DNA from: Azospirillum oryzae
GTDB taxonomy: Bacteria > Pseudomonadota > Alphaproteobacteria > Azospirillales > Azospirillaceae
Reading direction: 5' to 3'
NCBI RefSeq assembly: GCF_008364795.1
Contig: NZ_VTTM01000016.1
Coordinates: forward strand, 1-64,000
Length of the DNA stretch: 64,000 nt
The notes beneath the pieces are model-generated. The model ran no database searches and was not told where the DNA came from. It saw only the letters and a list, made by a program, of their open reading frames with translations. Numbering within the stretch: position 1 is the stretch's first letter; every line of letters begins with the position of its first letter. Both the position numbers and the translations under genes were made by a program. This document shows, one piece after another, positions 16,205 to 25,309 of this stretch.

Positions 16205-16389
16205 CCGAGGTTAGGAAATATCCCCGGTTCCCGCGTCCCCAGCGGGGATCAGAGTTGCCGGGGATTGCCTAAGTCGTTGATCTGGTTCAGATAGTTCGGT
16301 GGTTGCTTGATCCCCGTCCCCATTTTTTGTCCCGGCGTAACCTGTTGATCTAGCGGGGGAATTTGTTCCCGGGGATCGCTATCTTTAGA

Positions 16390-16420
16390 TAGATGAAGGC
16401 ATCGGGGATGCCTTCATCTA
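16390..16420. repeat. Perfect 13-bp inverted repeat
   Basis: TAGATGAAGGCAT and ATGCCTTCATCTA enclose CGGGG, which is part of a GGGGAT motif copy. No T-run follows. Confidence 0.75.
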
Positions 16421-16424
16421 AAGC

Positions 16425-16460
16425 TCCGGAACGAACCGTTTGGGACAGGTTCGCTCCGGA
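16425..16460. repeat. 13-bp inverted repeat with one mismatch
   Basis: TCCGGAACGAACC and GGTTCGCTCCGGA are separated by 10 bases. It lies 4 bases after the previous hairpin and just downstream of the zorD stop on the minus strand. It could end the Zorya transcript or be part of the RepA-linked origin. Confidence 0.65.
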
Positions 16461-16515
16461 AAGGTGACCGAGGCAGAACTATACATTCGGAAGTTCTGAT
16501 TCTTCAGGGATGGCT

Positions 16516-19431
16516 CTATGCGACTGACGTCACCGTCGCCGTAAACAGCTCGTTCCGGTCTTCGTCAGTGGCGGCTGGCGGCATCAGCGCATCCTGGAAC
16601 AGGCGGCGCTTTCGGACAAGCAGGGCATTAAGATTGCGGTCAAAAGCCGAGCAGCCCTCGCCCAACACCGCCATCGGGATATGCACGAACACCGGCTTGG
16701 TCTGGCCAATCCGCAAGGCCCGGCCGGTGCACTGATCCTCTACGGCCGGGTTCCACCACCGTGAAAGGTGGATGACGTGGTTAGCACGGGTCAGCGTCAA
16801 GCCGACGCCACCAGCCCGGGGCGACAGGATCATCGCGTCGAATCCATCGGCGCCGGCTTGGAAGCGGTCGACCCGCGCTTGTCTTGCGGCTCCAGCCACT
16901 TGGCCACTGATGATCATCGGAGGGGCCGTCAGCCGATAGCGGCGCTGAAGGATGCCGGCTAAGCGTGCCTGCATCGCCAGATCGTCGAGGAAGATCAGGG
17001 CGCGCTCGCCTTTCCGGGCGATGTCGTCGAGGGCGGTGAAGGTAGCCGCCAGCCGTGCCGATGCCGCGATGAAGGCATCGTCGCCGCTGATGCTGTCGGG
17101 ATCGGGATGGAGTGAAATGGCGCGCAGCCGTTGCAGAGCCCCCAGCATGGCACCGGCCTTCTCTGCCGTCCGGGCTTCGGCAATCACCGATTCATAGGCG
17201 TTGCGTTGCACCGGCGGCATCGGTGTTTCAAGGACGATTTCCTGCGGCAGTGGCAGGTCGGGCAGACGATCCTGTTTCAGCCGCCGCAGCAGAAGCGGCG
17301 CCCGGCCGCCATGCCAGGTATCGAGCGAGGATTTCAGGCGCTTCAGGCGTTCCGGGTCGGGAGACCGCTCATAGTCGGCGCTGAAGCCCTTCAGTTCGCC
17401 AAGCACAGCTGGGTGAACGGCGTCGGTGATGCACCACAGGTCGGACAAGCGATTTTCGACCGGCGTGCCGGTCATGGCGATGCGGAAATCGGCGTTCATC
17501 GCCTTAGCGGCATCGGTCAGGCGTACGCCGGGCGTCTTGATCTTCTGTGCCTCGTCGAACAGCATGGCAGCGAAGCGCACCTTGCCGAAATCGCGATCGT
17601 AGTCGCGCAGGGTCTCATAGGTGGTCAGCACCCAGTCGGCGGTCTGCAACGCGCCGACATTGAGCGCCGGGCGCTCGTCCTCTGTCCGGCACTTCAGCGC
17701 GGCCAGCCCCCGTCCGAAGGCCTCCGTGCAGTTGCCGAGACCGGGGGCGGAGAGATGGCGGTCGGCCTCTCCCCGCCAGTTCTGCAGGAGGCCGGTGGGG
17801 GCGACGACGGCGACCGGCGCATGCGGGATGACGCCCTCGGCCATGCCAGTGCGGAGCCAGGCAAGAAAGGCCAGCCCCTGCAAAGTCTTGCCCAACCCCA
17901 TGTCATCGGCCAGCAGAACGCCTGGCCGACCCATGGTCCAGGCTTGCTGCAGCCAGGACAGCCCTTCGGTCTGATGGGGCTTCAGTGGCGTCGCCAGCGC
18001 CGGCGGCAACGGCCTGGACGGGGCGGGGCGGGGGGAGAACTGCCCTTCGACCTCCACCGCTTCCTCGTTCGGGCGGATCAGCAACGCCTCCGGCCCGCTT
18101 TCCCCGTCGGGCTTGGGCGGAGCTTTGGTTGAAGCCTCCTTGGGCAGGCGGCTGGTAGCCAGATCGTTCAGCGCTGCGAGCGTGTCGGTGGTGGCGGGGA
18201 TGGCGACATCCTGACCGTCCACCGGAACCGAAACGCTAGGCAGGCCGGCGCCGATGGCATTCTCCACCTGCACGCGTAGCGCGTCGGCTTCCTCCGCGGT
18301 CAAGGGGACAGTCCGGTCGCCGACCATCAAACCTGAGGGGGAGTCCTCTTGGCCGTCCCCGTCCTTTGGGTCAGCGCCCCGTCCGCCGCCAGCCGCACCG
18401 CCATCTCCGAACCAGTCGGTACGGGAGAGCGGCACCCATGGGACGACCCGTGGCCGCCATAGCCCGAGCCCGACCACCCGGTCGGCATAGTCCGCCGTCT
18501 CGCGGAAGACCGATTCCAGCACGGTGTCGTCGATGTCGGGGCCCAGCGCTTCGCGCAGGAAGGCGCGGGGAGCCGCGAACAGCGCCCGCTTGGTCGCCGG
18601 TGGGGCCGACTGCACTCGTCGTACCTCGTCCAGGGCACGGCGCAGCACCGGCGTCGTCACCGCGTACCAGTTGCTGCCAAGGGCGTAGACCGGCCGGGCA
18701 GTGGTGAAGCGGTTGAACTGGTCCTCGCCGAAGCCGCGTTGCCGGTCCTCGGTCAGCAGCGGTTGGTCCGGGGCGTCGCTGGTCCGGTGGAGGATGGGGA
18801 CCAGCCGGAGGCTGTCGCCTTCACCCTTGAGGTCCAGCGAGAAGGAATCGGCAACGGCGATGGTCATCGCGCCGATCATTCCACCTGCCTCGGCCATGCA
18901 ATCGTCGACCGCGGCCGGCAGGACCTCGCGCAGGGCCGCCACTGCTGAGAAGCGGGCGCCCTGGTCGTCGGACGGAGACTGGTTCACACGGTCGGCGGCT
19001 TCCGCAATCTGGTACAGCGCATCGGGCAGCCGGCCCCACTCCCCGCCGATCCGTAGGAAGGCCCCAATCCGCTTCGCCCCGACCGCGGGCTGGCCGGTCG
19101 GGCGACGCCATTCCAACTCCACCGCGTAGGACGGGCTGGTGATTACACCGCGCGTCCGCAAATGCGCGACCACCGGGGCAGGGGCGGGAAGGCCGAGCAG
19201 GCCGGCTTCCCGGTTCGACAAGCCGGCGACCGCCCGATGCTCCACCAGCAGCAGGTCGCCCTCGGCTATGGCGACCTCGGCGGCGATCAGCCGTTGCGCC
19301 AGATCGACGCCGGGCAGCAGGGCATCGGGGACCCCGACCGCCCACTGGTCGACGGCCAGTGAACCGCTCGCACCGGTTACCCGGATTTCAAGGCCCGTCG
19401 GTTGAGGCTCTGCTGAAAAACGAAGCGTCAT
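16516..19431 (-). CDS. zorD: ZorD, Snf2-family helicase/nuclease of type I Zorya
   Basis: 971 aa. The C-terminal half is a SWI2/SNF2 motor: Walker A LLADDMGLGKT near residue 514, FDEAQKIK box, MTGTPVENRLSDLW, and a helicase C domain with GVGLTLTRANHVIHL and TGRALRIGQTKPV. The N-terminal ~500 residues are a Zorya-specific domain. ZorD is known as the cytoplasmic effector that attacks invading DNA after activation. The start ATG at 19431 overlaps the zorC stop by 4 bases; longer frames upstream are shadows. It is the last gene of the operon. Length and motifs are normal for type I. Confidence 0.93.
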   Translation of the reverse strand: MTLRFSAEPQPTGLEIRVTGASGSLAVDQWAVGVPDALLPGVDLAQRLIAAEVAIAEGDLLLVEHRAVAGLSNREAGLLGLPAPAPVVAHLRTRGVITSPSYAVELEWRRPTGQPAVGAKRIGAFLRIGGEWGRLPDALYQIAEAADRVNQSPSDDQGARFSAVAALREVLPAAVDDCMAEAGGMIGAMTIAVADSFSLDLKGEGDSLRLVPILHRTSDAPDQPLLTEDRQRGFGEDQFNRFTTARPVYALGSNWYAVTTPVLRRALDEVRRVQSAPPATKRALFAAPRAFLREALGPDIDDTVLESVFRETADYADRVVGLGLWRPRVVPWVPLSRTDWFGDGGAAGGGRGADPKDGDGQEDSPSGLMVGDRTVPLTAEEADALRVQVENAIGAGLPSVSVPVDGQDVAIPATTDTLAALNDLATSRLPKEASTKAPPKPDGESGPEALLIRPNEEAVEVEGQFSPRPAPSRPLPPALATPLKPHQTEGLSWLQQAWTMGRPGVLLADDMGLGKTLQGLAFLAWLRTGMAEGVIPHAPVAVVAPTGLLQNWRGEADRHLSAPGLGNCTEAFGRGLAALKCRTEDERPALNVGALQTADWVLTTYETLRDYDRDFGKVRFAAMLFDEAQKIKTPGVRLTDAAKAMNADFRIAMTGTPVENRLSDLWCITDAVHPAVLGELKGFSADYERSPDPERLKRLKSSLDTWHGGRAPLLLRRLKQDRLPDLPLPQEIVLETPMPPVQRNAYESVIAEARTAEKAGAMLGALQRLRAISLHPDPDSISGDDAFIAASARLAATFTALDDIARKGERALIFLDDLAMQARLAGILQRRYRLTAPPMIISGQVAGAARQARVDRFQAGADGFDAMILSPRAGGVGLTLTRANHVIHLSRWWNPAVEDQCTGRALRIGQTKPVFVHIPMAVLGEGCSAFDRNLNALLVRKRRLFQDALMPPAATDEDRNELFTATVTSVA

Positions 19432-20867
19432 TTCGGCATCCAGTCGCGATGGGTCAGATGGATCCCCGCCCGGTCGGCCAGCATCCGCGCGACGCTGCCT
19501 TGCCAGCGGCTGCTGTCGGAGCCGACATGGCTCAGGCCGCTGGAATCGCGATTGCCATTCGATCCGTATTGCGGGTTGGGCGGGAAGGGGAGGCATGTGC
19601 CGATTACATCGCTACGGGAATACTCGCGCAGATAAAGTTTTGGAGCCGTCTTCCAGTCCAGTGGCCAAGCCCTGAGTTTCCCGTTGTGGCTCCATTCGCT
19701 GAAGACCGTATTTTTCACCCTCAGCAGGAGAACCGACTGATCCCCGTTGCCCCTCAGTCGGGCAAAGCCGCCATTCAGTTCGCGTACCGATCTTGCAGAC
19801 GTGTGGACGGCGGCACCCAGCGCCAGCCACGCATCGTCGATACCGCCGGCTTCCAGGCAAGCGGACCAGAATGCTTCCCGGTATCGCCACTGCTTGTCGT
19901 AGGCGTATTCGCCGATGACCTCGAAGAAAGCATTCAGCGAAGCCCTCGCCAACCACTGCCGCATGACGGCAACCACGGTGTCGCCGGCCTTGGCCCAGCG
20001 TTCCGGATGCAGGCGCGGGTCGCGCAGGTGGGTCAGCAGGAAGGATTGGACTGCGGCGCGGACTGCTTCGTCCGGCAGCCGCCGTCCGTTGATCCAGGGC
20101 GCCAGCAGGCTGCGGGCCAGATTCCCGTAGGCCTCCGGCTCGGAAAAACGCAGCTGACCATCGGGGGCCAGGAAGTCCGTCAGGCGCGCCATGGCGGCCG
20201 GGCCAGCGGTGCCGGCGATGCAGTCCGGGGCCAGTTGCAGCACCTCATGCTGGACCGCACGCATATAGCCGGAGACGGCGCGCAGCGGGTCGTCAAGGCA
20301 TGCACGGGCCAGCAGCGCCGGAACGGGGTCGGTGCCTTGCAGGATCTGCAAGGCCAGCGTCTTCGGCCCCTTGACCGCATCGAACAGATGGCACCAGCTG
20401 TCGGCAAGGCGCCATGGCTGAAGGCGCGCGTCGGCATTGCCGGTGATCAGCCGGCGGATGGCACGCCCGGCCTCTACCATCCGCGGACCGTCGGGAGCGA
20501 AACCCTTCAGCCACCCCTCGATCAGGGTTCGGCGTACCCCGGCCCGGCGCTCGGCAAGTCGCAGGACCGCCTCCAGCAACCCATCCAGCGTCGCAAGCGG
20601 CGCCTTGTCCGCCCACATCAGCCAGGGCGCATCACGCAGGTCGCGCGGTGCGGCGCCTTCCCAGCGCTGTGGGCTGCGAGCCGCCTGCTGCAACCGGCGG
20701 CGTACCGCCTCCAGCACGTCGCCGGCCGGCAAGGCCGGTGCGGCATCGCCAGCCGCCAGCGCCACCAGCGCCTGCGCGCTTCCCGGCATTTCGGGCAGCT
20801 TCACGCTCCGGCCCAGCAACTGCACCGTGGCGCGCAGCGCTTCGAGCGCCTGACGGGTGTGGTTCAT
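19428..20867 (-). CDS. zorC: ZorC, EH_Signature protein of type I Zorya
   Basis: 479 aa, helical, with no catalytic motif by eye. Segments such as FEVIGEYAYDKQWRYREAFW and the C-terminal SSRWQGSVARMLADRAGI are typical of the EH_Signature domain that defines ZorC. In type I systems ZorC is thought to bind DNA and work with ZorD. The assignment rests on size, position between zorB and zorD, and the domain pattern. The start overlaps the zorB stop and its stop overlaps the zorD start, so the three are translated as a coupled unit. Confidence 0.9.
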   Translation of the reverse strand: MNHTRQALEALRATVQLLGRSVKLPEMPGSAQALVALAAGDAAPALPAGDVLEAVRRRLQQAARSPQRWEGAAPRDLRDAPWLMWADKAPLATLDGLLEAVLRLAERRAGVRRTLIEGWLKGFAPDGPRMVEAGRAIRRLITGNADARLQPWRLADSWCHLFDAVKGPKTLALQILQGTDPVPALLARACLDDPLRAVSGYMRAVQHEVLQLAPDCIAGTAGPAAMARLTDFLAPDGQLRFSEPEAYGNLARSLLAPWINGRRLPDEAVRAAVQSFLLTHLRDPRLHPERWAKAGDTVVAVMRQWLARASLNAFFEVIGEYAYDKQWRYREAFWSACLEAGGIDDAWLALGAAVHTSARSVRELNGGFARLRGNGDQSVLLLRVKNTVFSEWSHNGKLRAWPLDWKTAPKLYLREYSRSDVIGTCLPFPPNPQYGSNGNRDSSGLSHVGSDSSRWQGSVARMLADRAGIHLTHRDWMPK

Positions 20868-21838
20868 GGCGTGGTCCCCGGCGCTGTTCCCAGCAGGCCG
20901 CGGATGCGGTCGCGCAGCCGCTGCAACTCTTCCGACGTGCGGGCGGACAGCACGAAGCGAAGGTCGATGCGCCGGTTGCGCCGGTAATCCTCCTCGGTCG
21001 CCGCCTGGGCTTCGGGAAGCGGCCGGCGTTCGCCGTAGCCGGACACGCCCAGCAGCGGAAGACCGTCGATGTTGCGCAGCCCTTCCAGGACCGGCTGGGT
21101 CTGGCGCAGTGTCTGGAACACCGCCAGGGCGCGGTCGGTCGACAGGCGGTCGTTGCGTGCCTGCGATTCCGACCGCGGCAGATTGCGGTATGGCTGGCGG
21201 TCGGTGTGGCCTTCCACCAGCATGGTCTCCAGGATCGGCATGCTGTCCGCAGGGCAGCCGTCGGTCTGCCTGCCCACGGCGTAGCAGGGCAACAGCCCGG
21301 AGAGCACGTCCGCCAGGGTGACGATGGTCTGCTGTGCCTCCGCCCGATAGTCGGCCCGCCCTGTTTCGAACAGCAGGTCGCCCGACAGCCGCAGGATGCC
21401 GGAACTCGGGTCGAGCGACACGCGAACCCCCTTGTCCTGAAGGGATTGCTCCAGCGACAGTAGCAGGCGGTTGCGCAGGTTCTGGCGGTTCTCCAGGTCC
21501 CGTTCGAGCTGGGCTACCGCCTCGGTCAACAATTGCCGAAGTTCTTCGTTCTGCGCCCGCTGGCGGGCCGCTTCCGCCGACTGGCGCTGCGCTTCCGCCT
21601 GGGCCTGCCTTGCGCGTTCGGCCTGTTGCTGTGCCTCGGTCTCCGCCAGTTCGGCGCGGCGCAGCGCCTCCTCATAGCGGGCGCGCTCGACCATCTGCTC
21701 CTCCTCCGCGTCGCGGAAGTTGAGCGCGAAGACGGTCAGCATCAGCAGGAAGACGAACAGCACGCCGACCATCAGGTCGCTGATCGAGGCGAAATAGCCT
21801 TCGCCGCCTTCTTCCTCGGCTCCGGTCGATGCCGCCAT
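20864..21838 (-). CDS. zorB: ZorB, MotB-like membrane protein with OmpA domain
   Basis: 324 aa. Asp21, at the start of the single membrane helix (ISDLMVGVLFVFLLMLTVFAL), corresponds to the ion-channel aspartate of MotB/ZorB. A charged coiled coil covers about residues 45-120. The C-terminal OmpA-like peptidoglycan-binding domain has VEGHTDRQP, LSTDRALAV, GYGERRP and RNRRIDLRF. ZorB with ZorA forms the ion-driven motor that senses envelope disturbance during phage infection. A ribosome site (AGGGGATAGGAC) precedes the ATG, 11 bases after the zorA stop. Confidence 0.95.
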   Translation of the reverse strand: MAASTGAEEEGGEGYFASISDLMVGVLFVFLLMLTVFALNFRDAEEEQMVERARYEEALRRAELAETEAQQQAERARQAQAEAQRQSAEAARQRAQNEELRQLLTEAVAQLERDLENRQNLRNRLLLSLEQSLQDKGVRVSLDPSSGILRLSGDLLFETGRADYRAEAQQTIVTLADVLSGLLPCYAVGRQTDGCPADSMPILETMLVEGHTDRQPYRNLPRSESQARNDRLSTDRALAVFQTLRQTQPVLEGLRNIDGLPLLGVSGYGERRPLPEAQAATEEDYRRNRRIDLRFVLSARTSEELQRLRDRIRGLLGTAPGTTP

Positions 21839-21849
21839 GTCCTATCCCC

Positions 21850-24135
21850 TCAGCGCCGCCCGACCGGCGCGAAATCTTCAAGCGTGGCTTCCAGATTCTT
21901 GACCAGGCTGCCGAGTTGGGTGGCCGCTTTCGCCAGATTCTGATCGGTCTGGCCGACGAACTTGCCGATCTGCTCGGTGAAGCCCTTGAGGCCGGTCTGG
22001 AGGGCGGACAGGGTGTTCGACAGCTCCCGGTCCACCCCTTCGAAGCGCTGTGCGGCGCCGTTCAGGCTGACGGTCAGGTTCTTGGCGGCGTCGAGCACTC
22101 CGTCGAAGCGGGTGGTGGTGCCGGATACCTGTTCGATTGCCCGGCTGACGTCCAGCGACGCCCGGGCCAGCGGTTCCATCGCCGCGCGGGCGCTCTGGCT
22201 GGCGGCGGTCATGCTGTCGGCGGCTTTTGTCAGCGGCTCCACCGCCTTTGCGGCGGCGCGTTCGAACTCCGTGCTGCGGGTGGCCAGTGTGGTGGCGGCC
22301 TGCCCAAGCGCGGCGATCTGACCGGCCAGCCCGCCGGCCCGTTCGCCGACCAGCCCACCGGCGTCGCGCAGGGACCCGCCTGCCGCCTCGCCGCCCTTGC
22401 GGATGGCGTCCGACGCCTCGGTGCCGGCCCGGCCCAGCCGGTCGGCTGCACCGTTCAGCGCCGTCGCCACACCGTCCCCAGCCTCGCCCAAGGCGGTGCG
22501 CAGGGTGGCGGCGCTGGAGGTCCCGCTCTCCCGCAGGGCATCGCCGGCCTGCCCGAGCGCCGTCCGCAGATCGGCCATCATCGCCTGCAATTCGGTTCGC
22601 ATGCCCTCGGTGGCGTCGGCAATGCGGTTGACCGCCTGCTCCGCCCCCTGGCCAAGCGCGCTGCCGCCTTCTGACGCCGCGCGTTCCAGACCGGCGGACA
22701 TCCGCTCCACCGAGCGCTCCAGCCCGGCGGTGGTTTCCGCAACGCGGGCAGCCAGCTGGCTGAAGGCTTCGGTTCCGGCATTGCGGCTGCTTTCGGCCAG
22801 CGCCCGCAGTTCCGCGACCATCGCCTCGACCGAAGAGGATAGGCGGGCGCCGCTCTCCTCCGCCTGACGTCCCATGTTGGTTTCCATGGCGGATGCTGCT
22901 TGGGCCAGGGTGGTGGCGACGCCGCGTGCGGCTTCCTCGAAGCCGGCGGCGGCCGCTTCGATCCGGGAGGCCATCTGCTGTCCGGCCTCGGCTCCAGCGG
23001 TGCGGCTCTGTTCCGCGACGGCGCGCAGGGTCTCGGTTAGGCCGCCCATCTGGTCGGTGATGCGGGACAAGGCCGCTTCTGCCCCCTCGCCCATGCGGGC
23101 GGCCATGCTGTCGGCCGACTGCGCCATCTTTACCGCGGCGTCGCCCAGCCCCTGCTGCAACCCTTCCAACCGCGCGCCAAGCCCAGACAGGGTTTCCGCA
23201 ACCTCGTGCATGCGGTCGCCCGTTCCTCCCTGGAGCTTTTCCAGGAAGGCGTCGAGCATCGAGCGCATGGTGTCCTCGTTGCGCGAGGCCATGCCGTCGG
23301 CCAGCCGGCCCATCGCCTCGGCCAGCGGCCCGATATGCTCACCCAATCGCGCGTCGAAGGCACGATCCATGGCGCTGCCGAGCGACACCGCCAGATCGTT
23401 GGTGAAGCTTTCCAGATAGTCGGACTGCCGCACCAGCAGTTCGTTCGTCTCCTGCTGGAGTGCGGCCGGCGTCATCAGCGGAATTCGTGCTTCCAGCGCG
23501 GAATTGAACAAAGCCAGTGCTCGTTCGACCTGCTTGAGGCGGCTTTTTCGGACAAGGGCGTAGATGATGGACAGCAGCATGCCCATCAGCGAGGTGATGA
23601 ACTTGAACGACGCCGTGTCGAGCAGTTGGCGTAGCGCGCCGTTGCGCTCCGCCGCGGTGCCGGTCACCACCTCGCCGGCACTGCCCAGGGCGACCGCCAA
23701 GCCAAGAAAGGTGAACAGCAGCCCGGCTCCAACCAGCAGGTTCGGCATCGCCGCGTGATACCGCAGGTCTGTCGCGATGGACGGGCCGCGTAGCAGGTCC
23801 AGGTCGAACCAAGCTCCCGGCCGGGTCGTCGAACGCACGGGACGACCTGCCGATCGGGGCAGGAGCAGGGATTGCCGGAATTCGCACCAGGCGCCACCCA
23901 GAATCGGGTCGCGCGCAAAGGTGGCGTTGACCTCCTCGTAGCGTTCGACGAAGGACAGGGCGTCCGCCGATTTGTCGAGTTCGCCATTCGCCTCCCGAAG
24001 GGTATGAAGCAGGCGTCCGGTTCCTCGGTTCAGAGAGGCAATCGATGCCGCCGTCCAGCAGGCCAGGAATAGAACGACAAGCCCAATCGTGTAGGGATTG
24101 GAGATGATGGGAGCGGCGGCCTGGACTATGTTCAT
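21850..24135 (-). CDS. zorA: ZorA, MotA-like motor protein with long helical tail
   Basis: 761 aa. Membrane segments are at about 10-30 (TIGLVVLFLACWTAASIAS), 125-150 (MPNLLVGAGLLFTFLGLAVAL) and 185-205 (FITSLMGMLLSIIYAL). This is a MotA/TolQ/ExbB arrangement. From about residue 240 to the end runs a long alanine/glutamate-rich helical tail. In type I Zorya this tail reaches into the cytoplasm and transmits the signal to ZorC/D. I start at the ATG at 24135, whose product begins MNIVQAAAPII; in-frame TTG and ATG codons at 24189 and 24177 are possible. It is the first gene of zorABCD and diverges from the gene at 24220. Confidence 0.95.
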   Translation of the reverse strand: MNIVQAAAPIISNPYTIGLVVLFLACWTAASIASLNRGTGRLLHTLREANGELDKSADALSFVERYEEVNATFARDPILGGAWCEFRQSLLLPRSAGRPVRSTTRPGAWFDLDLLRGPSIATDLRYHAAMPNLLVGAGLLFTFLGLAVALGSAGEVVTGTAAERNGALRQLLDTASFKFITSLMGMLLSIIYALVRKSRLKQVERALALFNSALEARIPLMTPAALQQETNELLVRQSDYLESFTNDLAVSLGSAMDRAFDARLGEHIGPLAEAMGRLADGMASRNEDTMRSMLDAFLEKLQGGTGDRMHEVAETLSGLGARLEGLQQGLGDAAVKMAQSADSMAARMGEGAEAALSRITDQMGGLTETLRAVAEQSRTAGAEAGQQMASRIEAAAAGFEEAARGVATTLAQAASAMETNMGRQAEESGARLSSSVEAMVAELRALAESSRNAGTEAFSQLAARVAETTAGLERSVERMSAGLERAASEGGSALGQGAEQAVNRIADATEGMRTELQAMMADLRTALGQAGDALRESGTSSAATLRTALGEAGDGVATALNGAADRLGRAGTEASDAIRKGGEAAGGSLRDAGGLVGERAGGLAGQIAALGQAATTLATRSTEFERAAAKAVEPLTKAADSMTAASQSARAAMEPLARASLDVSRAIEQVSGTTTRFDGVLDAAKNLTVSLNGAAQRFEGVDRELSNTLSALQTGLKGFTEQIGKFVGQTDQNLAKAATQLGSLVKNLEATLEDFAPVGRR

Positions 24136-24219
24136 GGGGTGGTAATCGCTTCGACGTGATCCATCATACGATCGCATTGGTAGATACAATTTCTTGAAAA
24201 TACGCTAACGGTGCCGCCA

Positions 24220-25305
24220 ATGACCGCTATAAGCGTTTCGATCTATGACGGTGCGCAACTCCTGGAGAGGCGCGACTGCCGCACGACTCTGTTACCCGAT
24301 CAGCGGACGGCGGCGATCTGGCGGGGTTTGGCCTATCCGCTGCTGGAGGGCGAGCGCATCGACGTCTCGGGGGAAGCCGTCGTGCCCGGCGCCGCTCCGC
24401 CACCGGCGGTCGGTACATCGCGACCCGATGCGCGCTTTGCCTTGGTCGAGGGGGTGGGGGAGGCCTATCTGCTGATCCAGGGGTCGGTGATCGATCGTGA
24501 GCAGGCGGCGGCCCGGCTTACGTCGGGCGGATTGACGGTTCTTCGGCACGGGCGCTATCTGGGCGATCTGGTGGACGGGCTGGCGGCCGACTGGTTCGTC
24601 CGGTTCCAGAGCCCATCCGCCGCGCCGCAGCCGTTGGCCGACCATATCCGCACCCTGCTGGACGGATTGCTGCGGCCTGCTGAGGCGCCCGCGAGCATGG
24701 CGGAGTTGCGACTCCGGCTCGTGGAGGGCGAGTTGGCTCAGGCGAAAGCCGCAGCGGCGTCATTGAAGACCGAGGTCGCCCGTCTGCGTCTGGCGCTGGC
24801 CGAGCAGGCATCAGGACCCATCCAGGACGATGGTGGCGAGGTCGCCGAGCGGCTGCGCGCCGAAGTGGATGACCTGCAGAAGGCGTTGGCCGAGGAGGCG
24901 AAGCACCGGATTGCCGCCGAGGCGCTCGCGCTTGAGGTTCCGCGCCCGCCGCGTCTGCTGGCCGCTGGCCGCCTGAAGGACGAGGTGGCCGCCGTCTTCG
25001 CCGGGCTGTTGCCGCGCATCCGCCTACTTCGCTCCAGCCTGGACGTGGCCGCCGTAGAGTTTTCCGACCGCCGTTTCCTTTACGGGGCGCTGGCGGAACT
25101 TGCTAACGGTGCCACCGGGACGCCACCGAACTGGAAGAAGGTGAAGGGAGCCGACCGCTGGTGGGAACGGCACATTTCCAACGGCCAGGACGACACAGGC
25201 CGCATATACGCACGTCTGGACGCGGAAGGCCGAGACTGGGAGGTGCTGGTCTCCCACAAGTCGGAGCAGCCCAGAGACATCATATGGTTGCGGTTGTGCG
25301 GTTGA
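24220..25305 (+). CDS. Unrecognised coiled-coil protein between Zorya and BREX, 361 aa
   Basis: Three parts can be seen. An N-terminal beta-rich domain (~1-140, starting MTAISVSIYDGAQLLERRD) comes first. A coiled coil (~155-235, ELRLRLVEGELAQAKAAAAS and on) follows. The C-terminal ~110 residues include DRWWERHISNGQDDTGRIYARL, then WEVLVSHKSEQPRDIIWLRL. The final strand pattern recalls small RelE/ParE-type folds; that is only an impression. It diverges from zorA with a short shared promoter and ends 4 bases before the brxHI stop. Its place suggests a regulator or accessory of Zorya. No membrane segment is visible. GTG 24211 is an alternative start. Confidence 0.6.
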   Translation: MTAISVSIYDGAQLLERRDCRTTLLPDQRTAAIWRGLAYPLLEGERIDVSGEAVVPGAAPPPAVGTSRPDARFALVEGVGEAYLLIQGSVIDREQAAARLTSGGLTVLRHGRYLGDLVDGLAADWFVRFQSPSAAPQPLADHIRTLLDGLLRPAEAPASMAELRLRLVEGELAQAKAAAASLKTEVARLRLALAEQASGPIQDDGGEVAERLRAEVDDLQKALAEEAKHRIAAEALALEVPRPPRLLAAGRLKDEVAAVFAGLLPRIRLLRSSLDVAAVEFSDRRFLYGALAELANGATGTPPNWKKVKGADRWWERHISNGQDDTGRIYARLDAEGRDWEVLVSHKSEQPRDIIWLRLCG

Positions 25306-25309
25306 CCGG

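Larger units (their letters stand above)
16205..16515. other. Non-coding region with repeated GGGGAT motif and two hairpins
   Basis: Six copies of GGGGAT (or its complement ATCCCC) lie at 16220, 16244, 16260, 16310, 16371 and 16404, plus a near copy at 16355. An AT-rich stretch lies at 16321-16330. Two hairpins follow. No gene is visible. The place, directly after a RepA-like gene, suggests an iteron-type origin. A terminator region or attachment site between the replication gene and Zorya is the alternative. Confidence 0.45.
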
